This document shows positions 1 to 9,200 of a DNA stretch of 64,000 bases, piece after piece. The translations under genes and the position numbers were made by a program. The notes beneath the pieces are model-generated. The model made no database searches, had not been told where the DNA came from, and saw only the letters and a list, made by a program, of their open reading frames with translations. Positions within the stretch are counted from its first letter, which is position 1, and each line of letters begins with the position of its first letter. This stretch comes from UBA11524 sp045591175 (GTDB taxonomy: Bacteria > Bacillota > Clostridia > Christensenellales > Aristaeellaceae): NCBI GenBank assembly GCA_045591175.1, contig JAZNSI010000062.1:62001-126000 (forward strand). The letters run 5' to 3'.

Positions 1-36
1 GAGAACGCAGATCTGGTGAAGGATCTGGATATCTGA
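1..36 (+). CDS. gyrB: DNA gyrase subunit B, last 11 codons (partial)
   Basis: The first 36 bases read in frame as ENADLVKDLDI followed by TGA. This matches the conserved GyrB C-terminal ending (E-E-N-A-x-x-V-x-N-L-D-I in many bacteria). The gene enters from the left edge of the window. gyrA follows 157 bp later on the same strand, the usual gyrBA order, which supports the call despite the short length. Confidence 0.8.
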   Translation, partial: ENADLVKDLDI

Positions 37-79
37 CGTTTCAGATACTTTGCTGCTTGGTTTTAGCCATTGCTGCGCG

Positions 80-131
80 GGCTCCCTCAGTCAGCCGACA
101 AGCGGCTGACAGCTCCCTCCCAGAGGGAGCC
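80..131. repeat. REP-like palindromic repeat, copy 1
   Basis: A nested palindrome lies between gyrB and gyrA. GGCTCCCTC (80-88) pairs with GAGGGAGCC (123-131), and an inner stem pairs GTCAGCCG (90-97) with CGGCTGAC (103-110). A competing local stem pairs 112-119 with 123-130. A related copy sits just after polA at 16,095-16,145. It may act as a weak terminator or RNA-stabilising hairpin between the gyrase genes. Confidence 0.75.
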
Positions 132-193
132 TCAGTTGGTCGGCCCCGCTGCAAATTCCTTGTTCCGTGCAACAAAAGGGAGAAATATTCACA

Positions 194-2749
194 ATGAGCA
201 ACATTCAAGATAAGCTTATCCCGGTCAATCTGGAAGCGGAGATGAAGAAGAGCTTCATTTCCTACGCCATGGCCGTTATCATTGACCGCGCGCTGCCGGA
301 TGTGCGCGACGGCCTGAAGCCTGTGCATCGCCGCATCCTGTACGATATGCACGAGCTGGGCATGACCCCCGACAAGCCCTACCGCAAGTCCGCCCGTCTG
401 GTGGGCGACGTGCTGGGTAAGTTCCACCCCCACGGCGACTCCTCCGTCTATGACGCGATGGTTCGCCTGGCCCAGCCCTTCAACATCCGCTACTGCCTGG
501 TGGACGGCCAGGGCAACTACGGCTCCGTGGACGGCGACGACGCGGCCGCCATGCGTTACACCGAAGCCCGCATGACCAAGCTGACCCCCCACCTGCTGGA
601 CGGCATCGAGAAGGACACGGTGGATTTCTACCCCAACTTCGACGAGACCCTCATGCAGCCTGCCGTGCTGCCCGCCCGTTTCCCCAACCTGCTGGTGAAC
701 GGCTCCAGCGGCATCGCCGTCGGCATGGCCACCAACATCCCGCCCCACAACCTGGGCGAGGTGATCGACGGCGTCATCTGCATGATCGACAACCCTGACT
801 GCACCATCGACGACCTGATGGAGCACATCAAGGGCCCCGACTTCCCCACCGGCGGCATCATCCTGGGCCGCAGGGGCATCCGCGAGGCATACTACACCGG
901 TCATGGCCGCATCGAGGTGCGCGCCAAGACCAACATCGAGCAGATGCCCAATAACCGCTGCCGCATCGTCGTGACCGAGATCCCCTATCAGGTCAACAAG
1001 GCCCGACTGGTGGAGAAGATCGCCGAGCTGGTGCACGAGAAGCGCGTGGAGGGCATCAGCGACATCCGCGATGAGTCCGACCGCGAGGGCATGCGCATCG
1101 TCATCGAGCTGAAGAAGGACGTATACCCCCAGGTGGTGCTGAACTTCCTGTACAAGCACACCAGCCTGCAGGAGACCTTCGGCGCGAACATGCTGGCGCT
1201 GGTCAACGGCCAGCCCAGGGTGCTGCCCCTGCGCGACATGGTGTACTACTACCTGGAGCATCAGAAGGACGTCGTCACCCGCCGCACCAAGTTCGAGCTG
1301 AACAAGGCCCAGGCCCGCGCCCACATCTTGGAGGGCCTGCTGAAGGCCCTGGATCACATCGACGAGATCGTCGCCATCATCCGCGGCAGCAAGGACACTT
1401 CCACCGCCAAGACCGCCCTGATCGAGCGCTTTGACTTCTCCGAGAAGCAGGCCCAGGCCATCCTGGACATGCGTCTGGCCCGCCTGACCGGTCTGGAGCG
1501 CGATCGTCTGCAGTCCGAGTTTGACGAGCTGCAGGTCGAGATCCTGCGCCTGCAGGGCATCCTCGCGGACGAAGCCAAGCTGATGGAGGTCATCAAGGCC
1601 GAGATCCTGGCCATCAAGGACAAGTTCGCCGACAAGCGCCGCACCGAGCTGACCACCATTGACGGCGAGATCGACGTGGAAGACCTGATCGCCGAGGAGG
1701 GCATGGTCGTCACCATGACCAAGGAAGGCTACATCAAGCGCATCAGCAAGTCCGCCTACCGCAGCCAGAACCGCGGCGGCCGCGGCGTGACCGGCATGAC
1801 CACCAAGGACGAGGACTACGCCGTGCAGATGCGCGTCGTGGGCACCCATGACGAGATCATGTTCTTCACCAACCTGGGCCGCGTGTACATGATCAAGTGC
1901 TATCAAATTCCCGAAGCAGGCCGTCAGGCCCGCGGCACGGCGATGGTCAACCTGCTGCAAATCGGCTCGGGCGAGAAGGTCACCCGCATGGTGCCCGTGC
2001 CCAAGGGCAGCGACAAGACGGAGTACAACATCGTCATGGCGACCCGCGAGGGCATGATCAAGAAGACCCCCTTCGAGGACTTCCGCAACCTGCGCAAGAA
2101 CGGCCTGATCGCCATCGTCCTCAAGGAAGGCGACGAGCTGATCGGCGTGGAGCTTTCCTCCGGCGAGGACGAGCTGATCCTGGGCACCCGCAAGGGCATG
2201 TGCATCCGCTTCAACGAGAAGCACATCCGCCCGATGGGCCGCGCCTCCATGGGCGTGAAGTCCATGAAGCTGGCCGAGGACGACATCGTCATCGACATGG
2301 CGCCCATCGAGGAGGGCGCGACCGTGCTGGCCATCACCGAGGGCGGCTACGGCAAGCGCACCAGCCCCGACGAGTACCGCGAGCAGGGCCGCAACGGCAA
2401 GGGCATCCGCGCCATCAACCTGACCGAGAAAACCGGCGACCTGGCTGCGCTGCTGCTGGTGCACGAGGAGGAGGACATCCTGCTCATCACCGACGACGGC
2501 ACCATCATCCGTACCCCCGCGGCGGACGTGCGCCTGTGCGGCCGCAACACCCAGGGCGTGCGCGTCATGCGCCTGGCCGAGGACAGCAAGGTCATCGGCG
2601 TGGCCCGCGCGGAGAAGGAAGAGGAGACCGACGTTGCCGAAGTCATCGCGGAGATGAATGGCGAAGTCGTTGCTGAGGAAGTTCCTGTTGAGGCCGTCGA
2701 TGTGGCCGTAGAAGCCACTGAGGAAACCGCTCCCGAAGCTGAAATTTGA
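194..2749 (+). CDS. gyrA: DNA gyrase subunit A
   Basis: Breakage-reunion subunit of the type IIA topoisomerase that introduces negative supercoils; it works as A2B2 with GyrB in the cytoplasm. The ATG at 194 is chosen because a GGGAGA site lies 10 bases upstream; earlier in-frame ATGs lack one. The catalytic Arg121-Tyr122 is present in the context AAMRYTEARM. The quinolone-determining segment GKFHPHGDSSVYD keeps Ser83 and Asp87 (E. coli numbering). The C-terminal beta-pinwheel carries the GyrA-box variant QNRGGRG. The last ~45 residues form an acidic Glu/Val/Ala tail. The 851-residue length is normal. Confidence 0.98.
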   Translation: MSNIQDKLIPVNLEAEMKKSFISYAMAVIIDRALPDVRDGLKPVHRRILYDMHELGMTPDKPYRKSARLVGDVLGKFHPHGDSSVYDAMVRLAQPFNIRYCLVDGQGNYGSVDGDDAAAMRYTEARMTKLTPHLLDGIEKDTVDFYPNFDETLMQPAVLPARFPNLLVNGSSGIAVGMATNIPPHNLGEVIDGVICMIDNPDCTIDDLMEHIKGPDFPTGGIILGRRGIREAYYTGHGRIEVRAKTNIEQMPNNRCRIVVTEIPYQVNKARLVEKIAELVHEKRVEGISDIRDESDREGMRIVIELKKDVYPQVVLNFLYKHTSLQETFGANMLALVNGQPRVLPLRDMVYYYLEHQKDVVTRRTKFELNKAQARAHILEGLLKALDHIDEIVAIIRGSKDTSTAKTALIERFDFSEKQAQAILDMRLARLTGLERDRLQSEFDELQVEILRLQGILADEAKLMEVIKAEILAIKDKFADKRRTELTTIDGEIDVEDLIAEEGMVVTMTKEGYIKRISKSAYRSQNRGGRGVTGMTTKDEDYAVQMRVVGTHDEIMFFTNLGRVYMIKCYQIPEAGRQARGTAMVNLLQIGSGEKVTRMVPVPKGSDKTEYNIVMATREGMIKKTPFEDFRNLRKNGLIAIVLKEGDELIGVELSSGEDELILGTRKGMCIRFNEKHIRPMGRASMGVKSMKLAEDDIVIDMAPIEEGATVLAITEGGYGKRTSPDEYREQGRNGKGIRAINLTEKTGDLAALLLVHEEEDILLITDDGTIIRTPAADVRLCGRNTQGVRVMRLAEDSKVIGVARAEKEEETDVAEVIAEMNGEVVAEEVPVEAVDVAVEATEETAPEAEI

Positions 2750-2773
2750 TAAATGAAACGGGTCGAAGACCCA

Positions 2774-2810
2774 AGCCCGGTATGTGTGCTGCATGCCGGG
2801 CTGTATTCTT
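2774..2810 (+). terminator. Probable terminator after gyrA
   Basis: An 11-bp stem (AGCCCGGTATG at 2774-2784 with CATGCCGGGCT at 2792-2802, one wobble pair) is followed by a short T-rich stretch. It lies between gyrA and the acetyltransferase, so transcription may be reduced rather than fully stopped. Confidence 0.6.
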
Positions 2811-2826
2811 TCAAGGAGGACGTACC

Positions 2827-3402
2827 ATGCTGAACGATTACCTCACCGCCAAGCCCACCCTCGAAACCTCGCGTCTGATCCTGCGCTCCTTGGTGCCGGA
2901 GGACGCCGCCAGCCTCCGCCGCTGGCTGGCCCGGGACGAAATCTACACCTACTGGGGCCGCAAGGCCAGCAAGGGCGAGCGCGAGCCGGAATTGATGTTC
3001 ATCGACCCGCGCCCGTGGGTGAAGCGCAAGCCCGACCCGGATTTCAAGTGGGGCATCGTGCTGAAAGAGACCAACGCCGTCATCGGCGATGTCTCCATCT
3101 TCGATATTGAGAATGCCCGTATGGGCAGCGTAGGCTACCGCCTCGACCCCGACCTTTGGGGACACGGCTATGTCACCGAAGCCCTGCGCGCGGCGGTGGA
3201 GTTCATCTTCACCCACACCGAGCTTGACCGCCTCCACGCTACGGCGGATGTGCGCAACACCGCCTCCAACCGAGTGCTGGAGAAGTGCGGCTTCGTGCAT
3301 GAGGGCACGATCCGGCATGGCAAGATGGTGTCCGTGTACTGCGATTATCATATCTGGGGGTTGCTCCGGGAAGATTGGGAGCAGATGAAGGCCACAACCT
3401 GA
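2827..3402 (+). CDS. GNAT-family N-acetyltransferase (RimJ/RimL type)
   Basis: Predicted acetyl-CoA-dependent transferase of 191 residues, acting on a protein N-terminus or a small amine. The start at 2827 follows a perfect AGGAGG at 2814-2819. The N-terminal ETSRLILR is the typical RimJ/L opening. The core has the GNAT beta-bulge and acetyl-CoA loop (YRLDPDLWGHGYVTEALRAA), then a C-terminal NTASNRVLEKCGF helix-strand unit. The substrate cannot be told from sequence. It follows gyrA after a hairpin and is probably transcribed separately or by read-through. Confidence 0.88.
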   Translation: MLNDYLTAKPTLETSRLILRSLVPEDAASLRRWLARDEIYTYWGRKASKGEREPELMFIDPRPWVKRKPDPDFKWGIVLKETNAVIGDVSIFDIENARMGSVGYRLDPDLWGHGYVTEALRAAVEFIFTHTELDRLHATADVRNTASNRVLEKCGFVHEGTIRHGKMVSVYCDYHIWGLLREDWEQMKATT

Positions 3403-3409
3403 CACAAAA

Positions 3410-3455
3410 ACCGGGAACCTCCGACACACATCGTCGTTGGTTCCCGGTCATTTTC
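3410..3455. terminator. Bidirectional terminator
   Basis: ACCGGGAACC (3410-3419) pairs with GGTTCCCGGT (3439-3448), with an inner stem around the loop. Short T or A runs lie on both sides. It sits between the convergent acetyltransferase and the minus-strand gene ending at 3466. Confidence 0.75.
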
Positions 3456-3465
3456 ATATATACAC

Positions 3466-3996
3466 TTACTCGCGGTACCCCGCGCCCGGCCCTACCAGCT
3501 CCGCACCGTCGCCGTAGACGACCAGGTGCTCGGCGGATTCATCATCCTCGAAGAGCCGCCAGCATTCCTCGCCGCCGGAGGTGTCCGCCATGACGGTCAG
3601 CGTCGCGCCGCACTGGAACACCATCGTCAGGTCGCCCAGCTGGTTCAGCATCGCCGTCTTGACGGTCAGGCCGTCCAGGTCGCCGTTGAGGCGCTCAAGG
3701 GCCTCGTCCAGGCGGTTGCAGCCCTCGTCGTCGGAGTGGAAGTCATCGGGGATGTAGTCCTCCTCGTAGCCCATCGCGCGCCACATGTTCCACATCGCCT
3801 CGGAGGGCTGGTAGACGTCGTTGCGCGCCAGGATGGTGCGGCCCTTCTCCGTCAGGCGGTAGTAGCACTGGATGTGCAGGACATAACGCCCAAAGGTCAG
3901 CATCAGCATATCCGCTGCGCGGTCCGCGCGGGTCAGGGGCTGCCTGATCAGGTTGTTCAGCCTCGTTTGTACAAGGGTGATTTCAGAGATGTTCAT
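3466..3996 (-). CDS. Hypothetical protein downstream of thrC
   Basis: A 176-residue soluble protein that I do not recognise. The start is the ATG at 3996, preceded by AAAGGAA; longer in-frame extensions would run into thrC. The N-terminal ~60 residues are basic and helical (LNNLIRQPLTRADRAADML). The rest is acidic with several Asp/Glu pairs and a beta-rich C-terminal half. There is no signal peptide or membrane segment. It starts 23 bp after the thrC stop and ends at a terminator, so it is probably co-transcribed with thrC, but nothing links it to threonine synthesis beyond position. Confidence 0.65.
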   Translation of the reverse strand: MNISEITLVQTRLNNLIRQPLTRADRAADMLMLTFGRYVLHIQCYYRLTEKGRTILARNDVYQPSEAMWNMWRAMGYEEDYIPDDFHSDDEGCNRLDEALERLNGDLDGLTVKTAMLNQLGDLTMVFQCGATLTVMADTSGGEECWRLFEDDESAEHLVVYGDGAELVGPGAGYRE

Positions 3997-4019
3997 TTTA
4001 TTCCTTTCAGGGGTTGAGT

Positions 4020-5516
4020 TTACTTGCCAAAGGCCTCCATGACCGCTTGCGCCATCGCATCCTTCTCGCACTGCTGCTTGTGGCGCACGGGCAGCGTCCG
4101 CAGGGCCTTGACCTGAGCGGGCACCTTCACGCCGGTGACCTTCTCCAGCATTTCGCTGCACTGGAAGGCGTCCAGGCCGTTGACGGCTTCCTTGCCCTCC
4201 ACGGCGGAAAGCACGTCCGCGGCGAACTTGTAGGGGCTGGCGGTGGACACGATCACGGCGGGGGTCATGTCGCCGGTCTTTTCGCGGTATTCCTTCAGGA
4301 CGTGGCTGGCCACGGCGGTGTGGGTGTCCATCAGGTAGTGATCCGTCTCGAAGCGGGCGCGGATCTCAGCGGCGCACTGCATATCGTCGCAGTAGCCGGC
4401 GTCGAACACGTCGCGCATCCACTCCTGGCGCTGCTCGCCGATGGCGTAGGTGTAGCACTCCTTGAGCTGCTTCATCCAGGTGGCGACCAGGCTGCCGTCG
4501 CGATCGGCGCACTCATACAGCAGACGCTCCAGGTTGGAGGAGATCAGGATGTCCATGGAGGGAGAGGTGGTCTTGAAGAAGGTGCGGCGGGTGTCGTACA
4601 CGCCGTTGCGGAAGAAGTCGGTCAGGACGTTGTTGCGGTTGGATGCGCAGATCAGCTTGCCCACCGGCAGGCCCATGTTGCGGGCATAGTAGGCCGCCAG
4701 GATGTTGCCGAAGTTGCCGGTCGGCACGACAAAGTTCACCTGATCGCCCAGGGCGATGGCGCCCTCGTTCAGCAGATCCGCATAGGCGGAGAAGTAGTAC
4801 ACAATCTGCGGCACCAGACGGCCGAAGTTGATGGAGTTGGCGCTGGACAGCACCTTCCCCTTGGCGTTCACCTGCGCGTTGAATTCCGCGGAGGAGAACA
4901 GGTTCTTCACGCCGGTCTGGGCGTCGTCGAAGTTGCCGTGGATGCCGATGACGTGGGTGTTGTCGCCGCCGGTGGTGGTCATCTGCAGCTTCTGCACGTC
5001 ACTGACGCCGTCGGAGGGATAGAACACGGTGCAGGAGGTGCCGGGCACGTCCTTGAAGCCCTCCAGGGCCGCCTTGCCGGTATCGCCGGAGGTCGCAACC
5101 AGGATGGACACCTCGCGTTCCTCGCCGTTCTTCTTCGCGGAGAGGGTGGTCAGGTGGGGCAGCAGCTGCAGGGCCATGTCCTTGAAGGCCAGCGTCGGGC
5201 CGTGGAACAGCTCCAGCACCCAGGTCTCGTCATCGATCTTCTTCATCGGGGCGATGGCGGGATCGTCAAACTTCTTCTCGTCATAGGCTGCCGCGAGGGC
5301 TTCCTCGATCTCCGGGATGGTGAAGTCCTCCAGGTAGGTCTTGAGGATCGCACAGGCGCGCTGACGGTAATCCATATCCGCCAGCTTGCCGATCTTCTGC
5401 AGGCTGATGGGCGGGAACATGGCGGGGACGTACAGTCCGCCGTCGGGCGCAAGGCCGTAGAGGATCGCCTGGGACGCGGTGACTGCCGCGCCGCCTCGGG
5501 TGGAGAAGAAAGACAT
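4020..5516 (-). CDS. thrC: Threonine synthase
   Basis: PLP enzyme converting O-phosphohomoserine to L-threonine, the last step of threonine biosynthesis. The PLP-binding lysine lies in HGPTLAFKD, about residue 112 from the chosen start. The phosphate-binding glycine loop (VPTGNFGN) and the N-terminal FFSTRGG are also typical of the long bacterial class. The ATG at 5516 is preferred over an in-frame GTG at 5525, because GGAG lies 10 bases before the ATG but abuts the GTG. The length of 498 residues is normal. No thrA or thrB gene lies nearby; the only companion is the small unknown gene downstream. Confidence 0.96.
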   Translation of the reverse strand: MSFFSTRGGAAVTASQAILYGLAPDGGLYVPAMFPPISLQKIGKLADMDYRQRACAILKTYLEDFTIPEIEEALAAAYDEKKFDDPAIAPMKKIDDETWVLELFHGPTLAFKDMALQLLPHLTTLSAKKNGEEREVSILVATSGDTGKAALEGFKDVPGTSCTVFYPSDGVSDVQKLQMTTTGGDNTHVIGIHGNFDDAQTGVKNLFSSAEFNAQVNAKGKVLSSANSINFGRLVPQIVYYFSAYADLLNEGAIALGDQVNFVVPTGNFGNILAAYYARNMGLPVGKLICASNRNNVLTDFFRNGVYDTRRTFFKTTSPSMDILISSNLERLLYECADRDGSLVATWMKQLKECYTYAIGEQRQEWMRDVFDAGYCDDMQCAAEIRARFETDHYLMDTHTAVASHVLKEYREKTGDMTPAVIVSTASPYKFAADVLSAVEGKEAVNGLDAFQCSEMLEKVTGVKVPAQVKALRTLPVRHKQQCEKDAMAQAVMEAFGK

Positions 5517-5613
5517 GGGAATCACACTCCAAATCTATATTGATGTCAATGGCTGGTTCTGAGCAGCGCAGGCATTCTCTCCTGCACTGTTGAAAAACAG
5601 CCATCCGCCGCAT

Positions 5614-5640
5614 TGTATACAATCCCTTGCACAAAAACAA
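5614..5640 (-). promoter_or_regulatory. Possible thrC promoter
   Basis: On the minus strand TTGTTT (5635-5640) and TATACA (5614-5619) are 15 bp apart, short of the ideal 17. The site lies about 100 bp before thrC and overlaps the T-run of the preceding terminator. I saw no T-box or riboswitch in the leader. Confidence 0.35.
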
Positions 5641-5675
5641 AGGAACAGGGCGGCAGCACGTTCACCACCGCCCTG
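5631..5675 (-). terminator. Terminator of the P-loop ATPase gene
   Basis: Read on the minus strand, CAGGGCGG and CCGCCCTG (5668-5675 and 5646-5653) form a stem followed by TTCCTTTGTTTTT. It lies 11 bp past the stop of the gene at 5687-6109. Confidence 0.75.
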
Positions 5676-5686
5676 ACATGCTTTGA

Positions 5687-6109
5687 TTAGATGACGTAGG
5701 CCTTGCAGAACTCGGGCAGAGCCTCGGGGTCAGCGCTGACGGACAGCACGAAGGTCGCATTGCTCTTCTTGCCCAGCGCCTCCAGCGCCTCGAAGAACCA
5801 CGCAGCGTCAGCCAGCTCGATGCTCACCAGCTTCAGGAACGCATCCACAAAGATGGTGGAGATGTCATAGTTGCTGGCCAGCATGCCGCACAGGAAGCCC
5901 AGGAGCTTGTCCGCGCTGGCTTCCTTCTTGGTGTCGTAATAGTCGTTCACGTTGACGAAACGCACCGCGCGGTCGATCTCGTACATGTAGCTGTTGTCCT
6001 TATCCAGGAACACAACGTTACCGGCAGCAGTCTTGGCGGTGTCATTGGTCATATCGATGAGCCGCTTGGTCTTGCCGGAGCCCTTGTTGCCTGCGATAAT
6101 CTTAATCAT
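5687..6109 (-). CDS. Small P-loop NTPase of unknown function
   Basis: A 140-residue protein with a Walker A motif GNKGSGKT at residues 7-14 and a likely Walker B strand (ISTIFVDAF) near the middle. The C-terminus is short and has no extra domain. It resembles small stand-alone P-loop proteins annotated in Clostridia, often under a vague PilT-like name; no pilus genes lie here. It has its own promoter and terminator and a good GAAGGAGG ribosome site. I infer nucleotide binding only; the biological role is unknown. Confidence 0.75.
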   Translation of the reverse strand: MIKIIAGNKGSGKTKRLIDMTNDTAKTAAGNVVFLDKDNSYMYEIDRAVRFVNVNDYYDTKKEASADKLLGFLCGMLASNYDISTIFVDAFLKLVSIELADAAWFFEALEALGKKSNATFVLSVSADPEALPEFCKAYVI

Positions 6110-6150
6110 GGGAAAACGCCTCCTTCAATAGAGATAATTCTCTTGACCTG

Positions 6151-6179
6151 ATTATAAACCATTTTTGCCAAATATGCAA
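6151..6179 (-). promoter_or_regulatory. Promoter of the P-loop ATPase gene
   Basis: TTGCAT (6174-6179), a 17-bp spacer and a perfect TATAAT (6151-6156 on the minus strand) lie about 45 bp before the start codon. Confidence 0.75.
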
Positions 6180-6216
6180 TCCCTCCGGGGAAGATTCCTG
6201 AAAATCGCACTGTTTT

Positions 6217-9200
6217 TCATTCGTCTTTCGCATCCACAGGGGATTCACCTGTATCATTCGCCAGCCTGTCGGCCAATTCCTGCCGGGTCAGCGGAGGAAG
6301 TACACGCTTAGTACAATGGGGCATGGCGGGGTCAAATCCGCATACGGCGGCATATTCACACCACTGGCAGGCATTCCAGCCCTTCATTTCCGCGGGGCTG
6401 ACGGAGATATCGCCCTCGCGGATGCCGTCCGCAAGATCAGCAGCGGTCTGCTGCGTATGGGCGAGCAGGCGCTGCATCTCCTCCCGGGAGTAGGCGTTTG
6501 CCCGGGCCGCCACTGCGCCGGTCTTGGTGAAAACAGGGCCGATGGCTGTGCCATCCGCGTCCATGGCGCTGACCACATCCACCTCGGAGAGCACCACGCC
6601 CTTCAATTGCAGCGTCTTGGCGATGGCGGCTTCCGCAGCAGATTTCACATCCTCCGCTTCCACCAGCGGGTCATTCACCCGGAAGTAGAAGGCGCCTGCA
6701 GCATTGCCCTTCATGCCCTGGGCTGCCGCCTGCAGATAGAGCATCAGCTGCAGCTGCAGACCATACCACAGCCGGGTGGGGTCGATGTCCTTGCGGGCGG
6801 ACTTGTAGTCGATGACCCGCAGATACGCGTCGCTGCCGTCGTCCCAGCGGTCGATGCGGTCGATCTTGCCGCGCAATGCGATGCGTCTTCCGTCCTTGAG
6901 CGTCAGCACCACCGGCGGCAGACCGTCCTCCGTGCCGAACTCGACCTCCTCGCCCACCGTGCGGAAGCGGCTGGTCTTTGCATGCCGCGTGAACAGCCAC
7001 GCAGCCCGCTTCACCGTGCGGACGTACTTTTCGCCCTGCAGCCTCGCGGCGGGGGTGTCGGTCAGGGGGCCGTCCTGCCACTGTGCGGTCAGGGGGCGCA
7101 GGACTTCCTCCATCATGGCGTCGATCTCCTCCTCCGGGAGGTCGGGCCAGTCCGGGTGATGGAGCGCCGCATGGGCAAATCCCTGCAGGGCCGCATGATA
7201 GAATTCGCCCGCGTCGTCCGCCTCAAAGGCCCAGGCTTCCCGCTTGACGGGCTTCAGGCCGTAATCCACATAATGCTGGTAGGGGCAGGACGCAAACTTC
7301 TCCAGGCGGCTGATGGACACGGTGTCCTGGGTGAAGAGCCGCCTTGTCAGCTCATTCGGCAGACGGCCGTCACCGCCTCCGGCGACCGCGCTGGCGATCA
7401 CCTGCCGGGTGCGCTCATGCCATGCATCCGACTGCCACAGCCACTTGAGCGCGTTGAGCCAGGCGGGTTCCAGCGTCTCCACAATGCCGTCCGCCAGCGC
7501 CCGTAAGCGCGGGGCCAGCGCGTCCAGCGCCAGCTGCGGGGACAGGGGCAGATCATCCGAGCCGTCCGCCGTTACGCCGCCGGTGATCACCAGATCAGGG
7601 AACAGGCTGCGCACATCATCCACCAGACTTGCCGGGCGCAGGGCCGTGCCGTCCTGGCTGCCCTGGGCGAAGGTGATGAGCAGCTGCGCCTTGGGCAGGG
7701 CGATGGTGCGGTAGAAGTCCGACTGGCGCAGGGCCGCGGTTTCCTGCCTTGTCAGGCCGATGGGGCGCTCATGTCCCTCGGCGAGGGCGCGGCGTTCCAC
7801 CTCGGTGATCAGGCTGTCCTGGCTTGACGCCATCGCGCCGTCCTGCATGCCGCAGAGCACCAGCGCATCGATGCGCCCGGTCAGCAGATGTCCCGCTGCG
7901 CCGATCATGACCGCCTCCGGCTGGGGCGGCAGACTGGCAATGCTTGCGCCGGTGAGGCCGCTGGTGACAAACCTCGCAATGTCCTTCATCGCGGCGCGGC
8001 GCTCGCCCAGCAGGGCGTGGAGCTGATCCAGCAAGTCCATGATGAGCTGCCACATCTGGCGGTTTTGCGCGGCTTCAGCGCCCATGTTCCGGCGGAGCAG
8101 CTCCTCCTCGCGGTGCAGCAGGGTCTGGTAGGCATTCACGTCCTCCAGCAACCGGAACACCGCCTCCACAGACTGCGCGGCAGACTTCGCATCCTTCAGC
8201 CGGTCATGCAGCGTCTCCACCGGGGTGATGAGCTTCACCCGCAGCGCTTCCGCTTCCTCCGCTCTGCCGCCCCGCGTGAACTCCTTGCGCCAGCGGCCGT
8301 GGTCGATGCCGTTTTCCAGCGCGTAATTTTCGAGGAAGTGGGCCTCCTCCGCCGTCAGGGGGGAGAAGCCGCTCTTCATCATGTGCAGCACGTCCTGGGT
8401 GGCATATCCGCCGGTGGCGGAGCGCAGCGCGCCCAGCAGCATCCGCGTGAGGCCGTGGCGAAGAGCGCTGTCCTTGCGGGCGACATAATGGGGGATGCCC
8501 GCTGCCGTCAGGGTCGTTGCAAGGATGCCGGCCATGCTGGTTTCATCCGCCATGGCGACGGCCATGTGCTGCCAGGGCATGCCGGCCTCGTGCCAGGCTG
8601 TCAGGGTCTTTGCGATGTGGGCTGCCTCGGCGTAGGGGTTGGCCGCCGCGTGGATGGCGATGCCTTCCGCAGAGCCGTCATAGGGCTTCGCCTGACGGTT
8701 GAACAGGTTCCTTTCAAGGTATTGCAGGGGGGACAAATCCTCATCGCCGATCGGCAGATAGCGCCATTCCACCGGGATCTCACATTCCTGCAGGCGCTTC
8801 ATCAGCTGCGCTGCGCTCGACCTCTGGGTGAGGAAGATCCGCCCGTCGGGGGCATCGGCAGCGTCCATGGTCATGGTGACGGTCAGACTTTCGCAGACCT
8901 TCGCGCACTCGCAGAGCAGCTCGATCATCGGGCCCGGCAGCACGTCGAAGCCATACACGAACACCGCTGCGCCGTCCATAACTTTGCTGGGAATCAGCCT
9001 CGCCCGCACGTCCTGCTGCTGCATGGTTTCGTCAGCAAAGCGGCCGTCGATCACCGCCAGGTAGGCAGACCAGACCTTCGCCAGATCGCCTTCCTTGGCC
9101 TTCAGTGCGCCGGGTTGAAGGCTTTCCGCATGGGCCGCGACGGCCTCCGGGGTCAGCCCTGCACGCTGCATATCCGCCATCAGGACGCTCATCTTGTCCG

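Noticed and set aside
37..193. Small gene between gyrB and gyrA
   Set aside because: The only structure is the palindromic repeat; no frame has a start with a ribosome site.
194..2749. Quinolone-resistance mutation in gyrA
   Set aside because: Ser83 and Asp87 are the susceptible-type residues.
41..2794. Long open frame antisense to gyrA (917 codons)
   Set aside because: A shadow of the GC-rich gyrA codon pattern. Composition is His/Ala/Gly/Leu-rich and low in Lys, with no domain or ribosome site.
5526..5686. thrC leader considered as a T-box or threonine attenuator
   Set aside because: No T-box consensus, no leader peptide rich in Thr codons, and the main hairpin belongs to the preceding gene's terminator.
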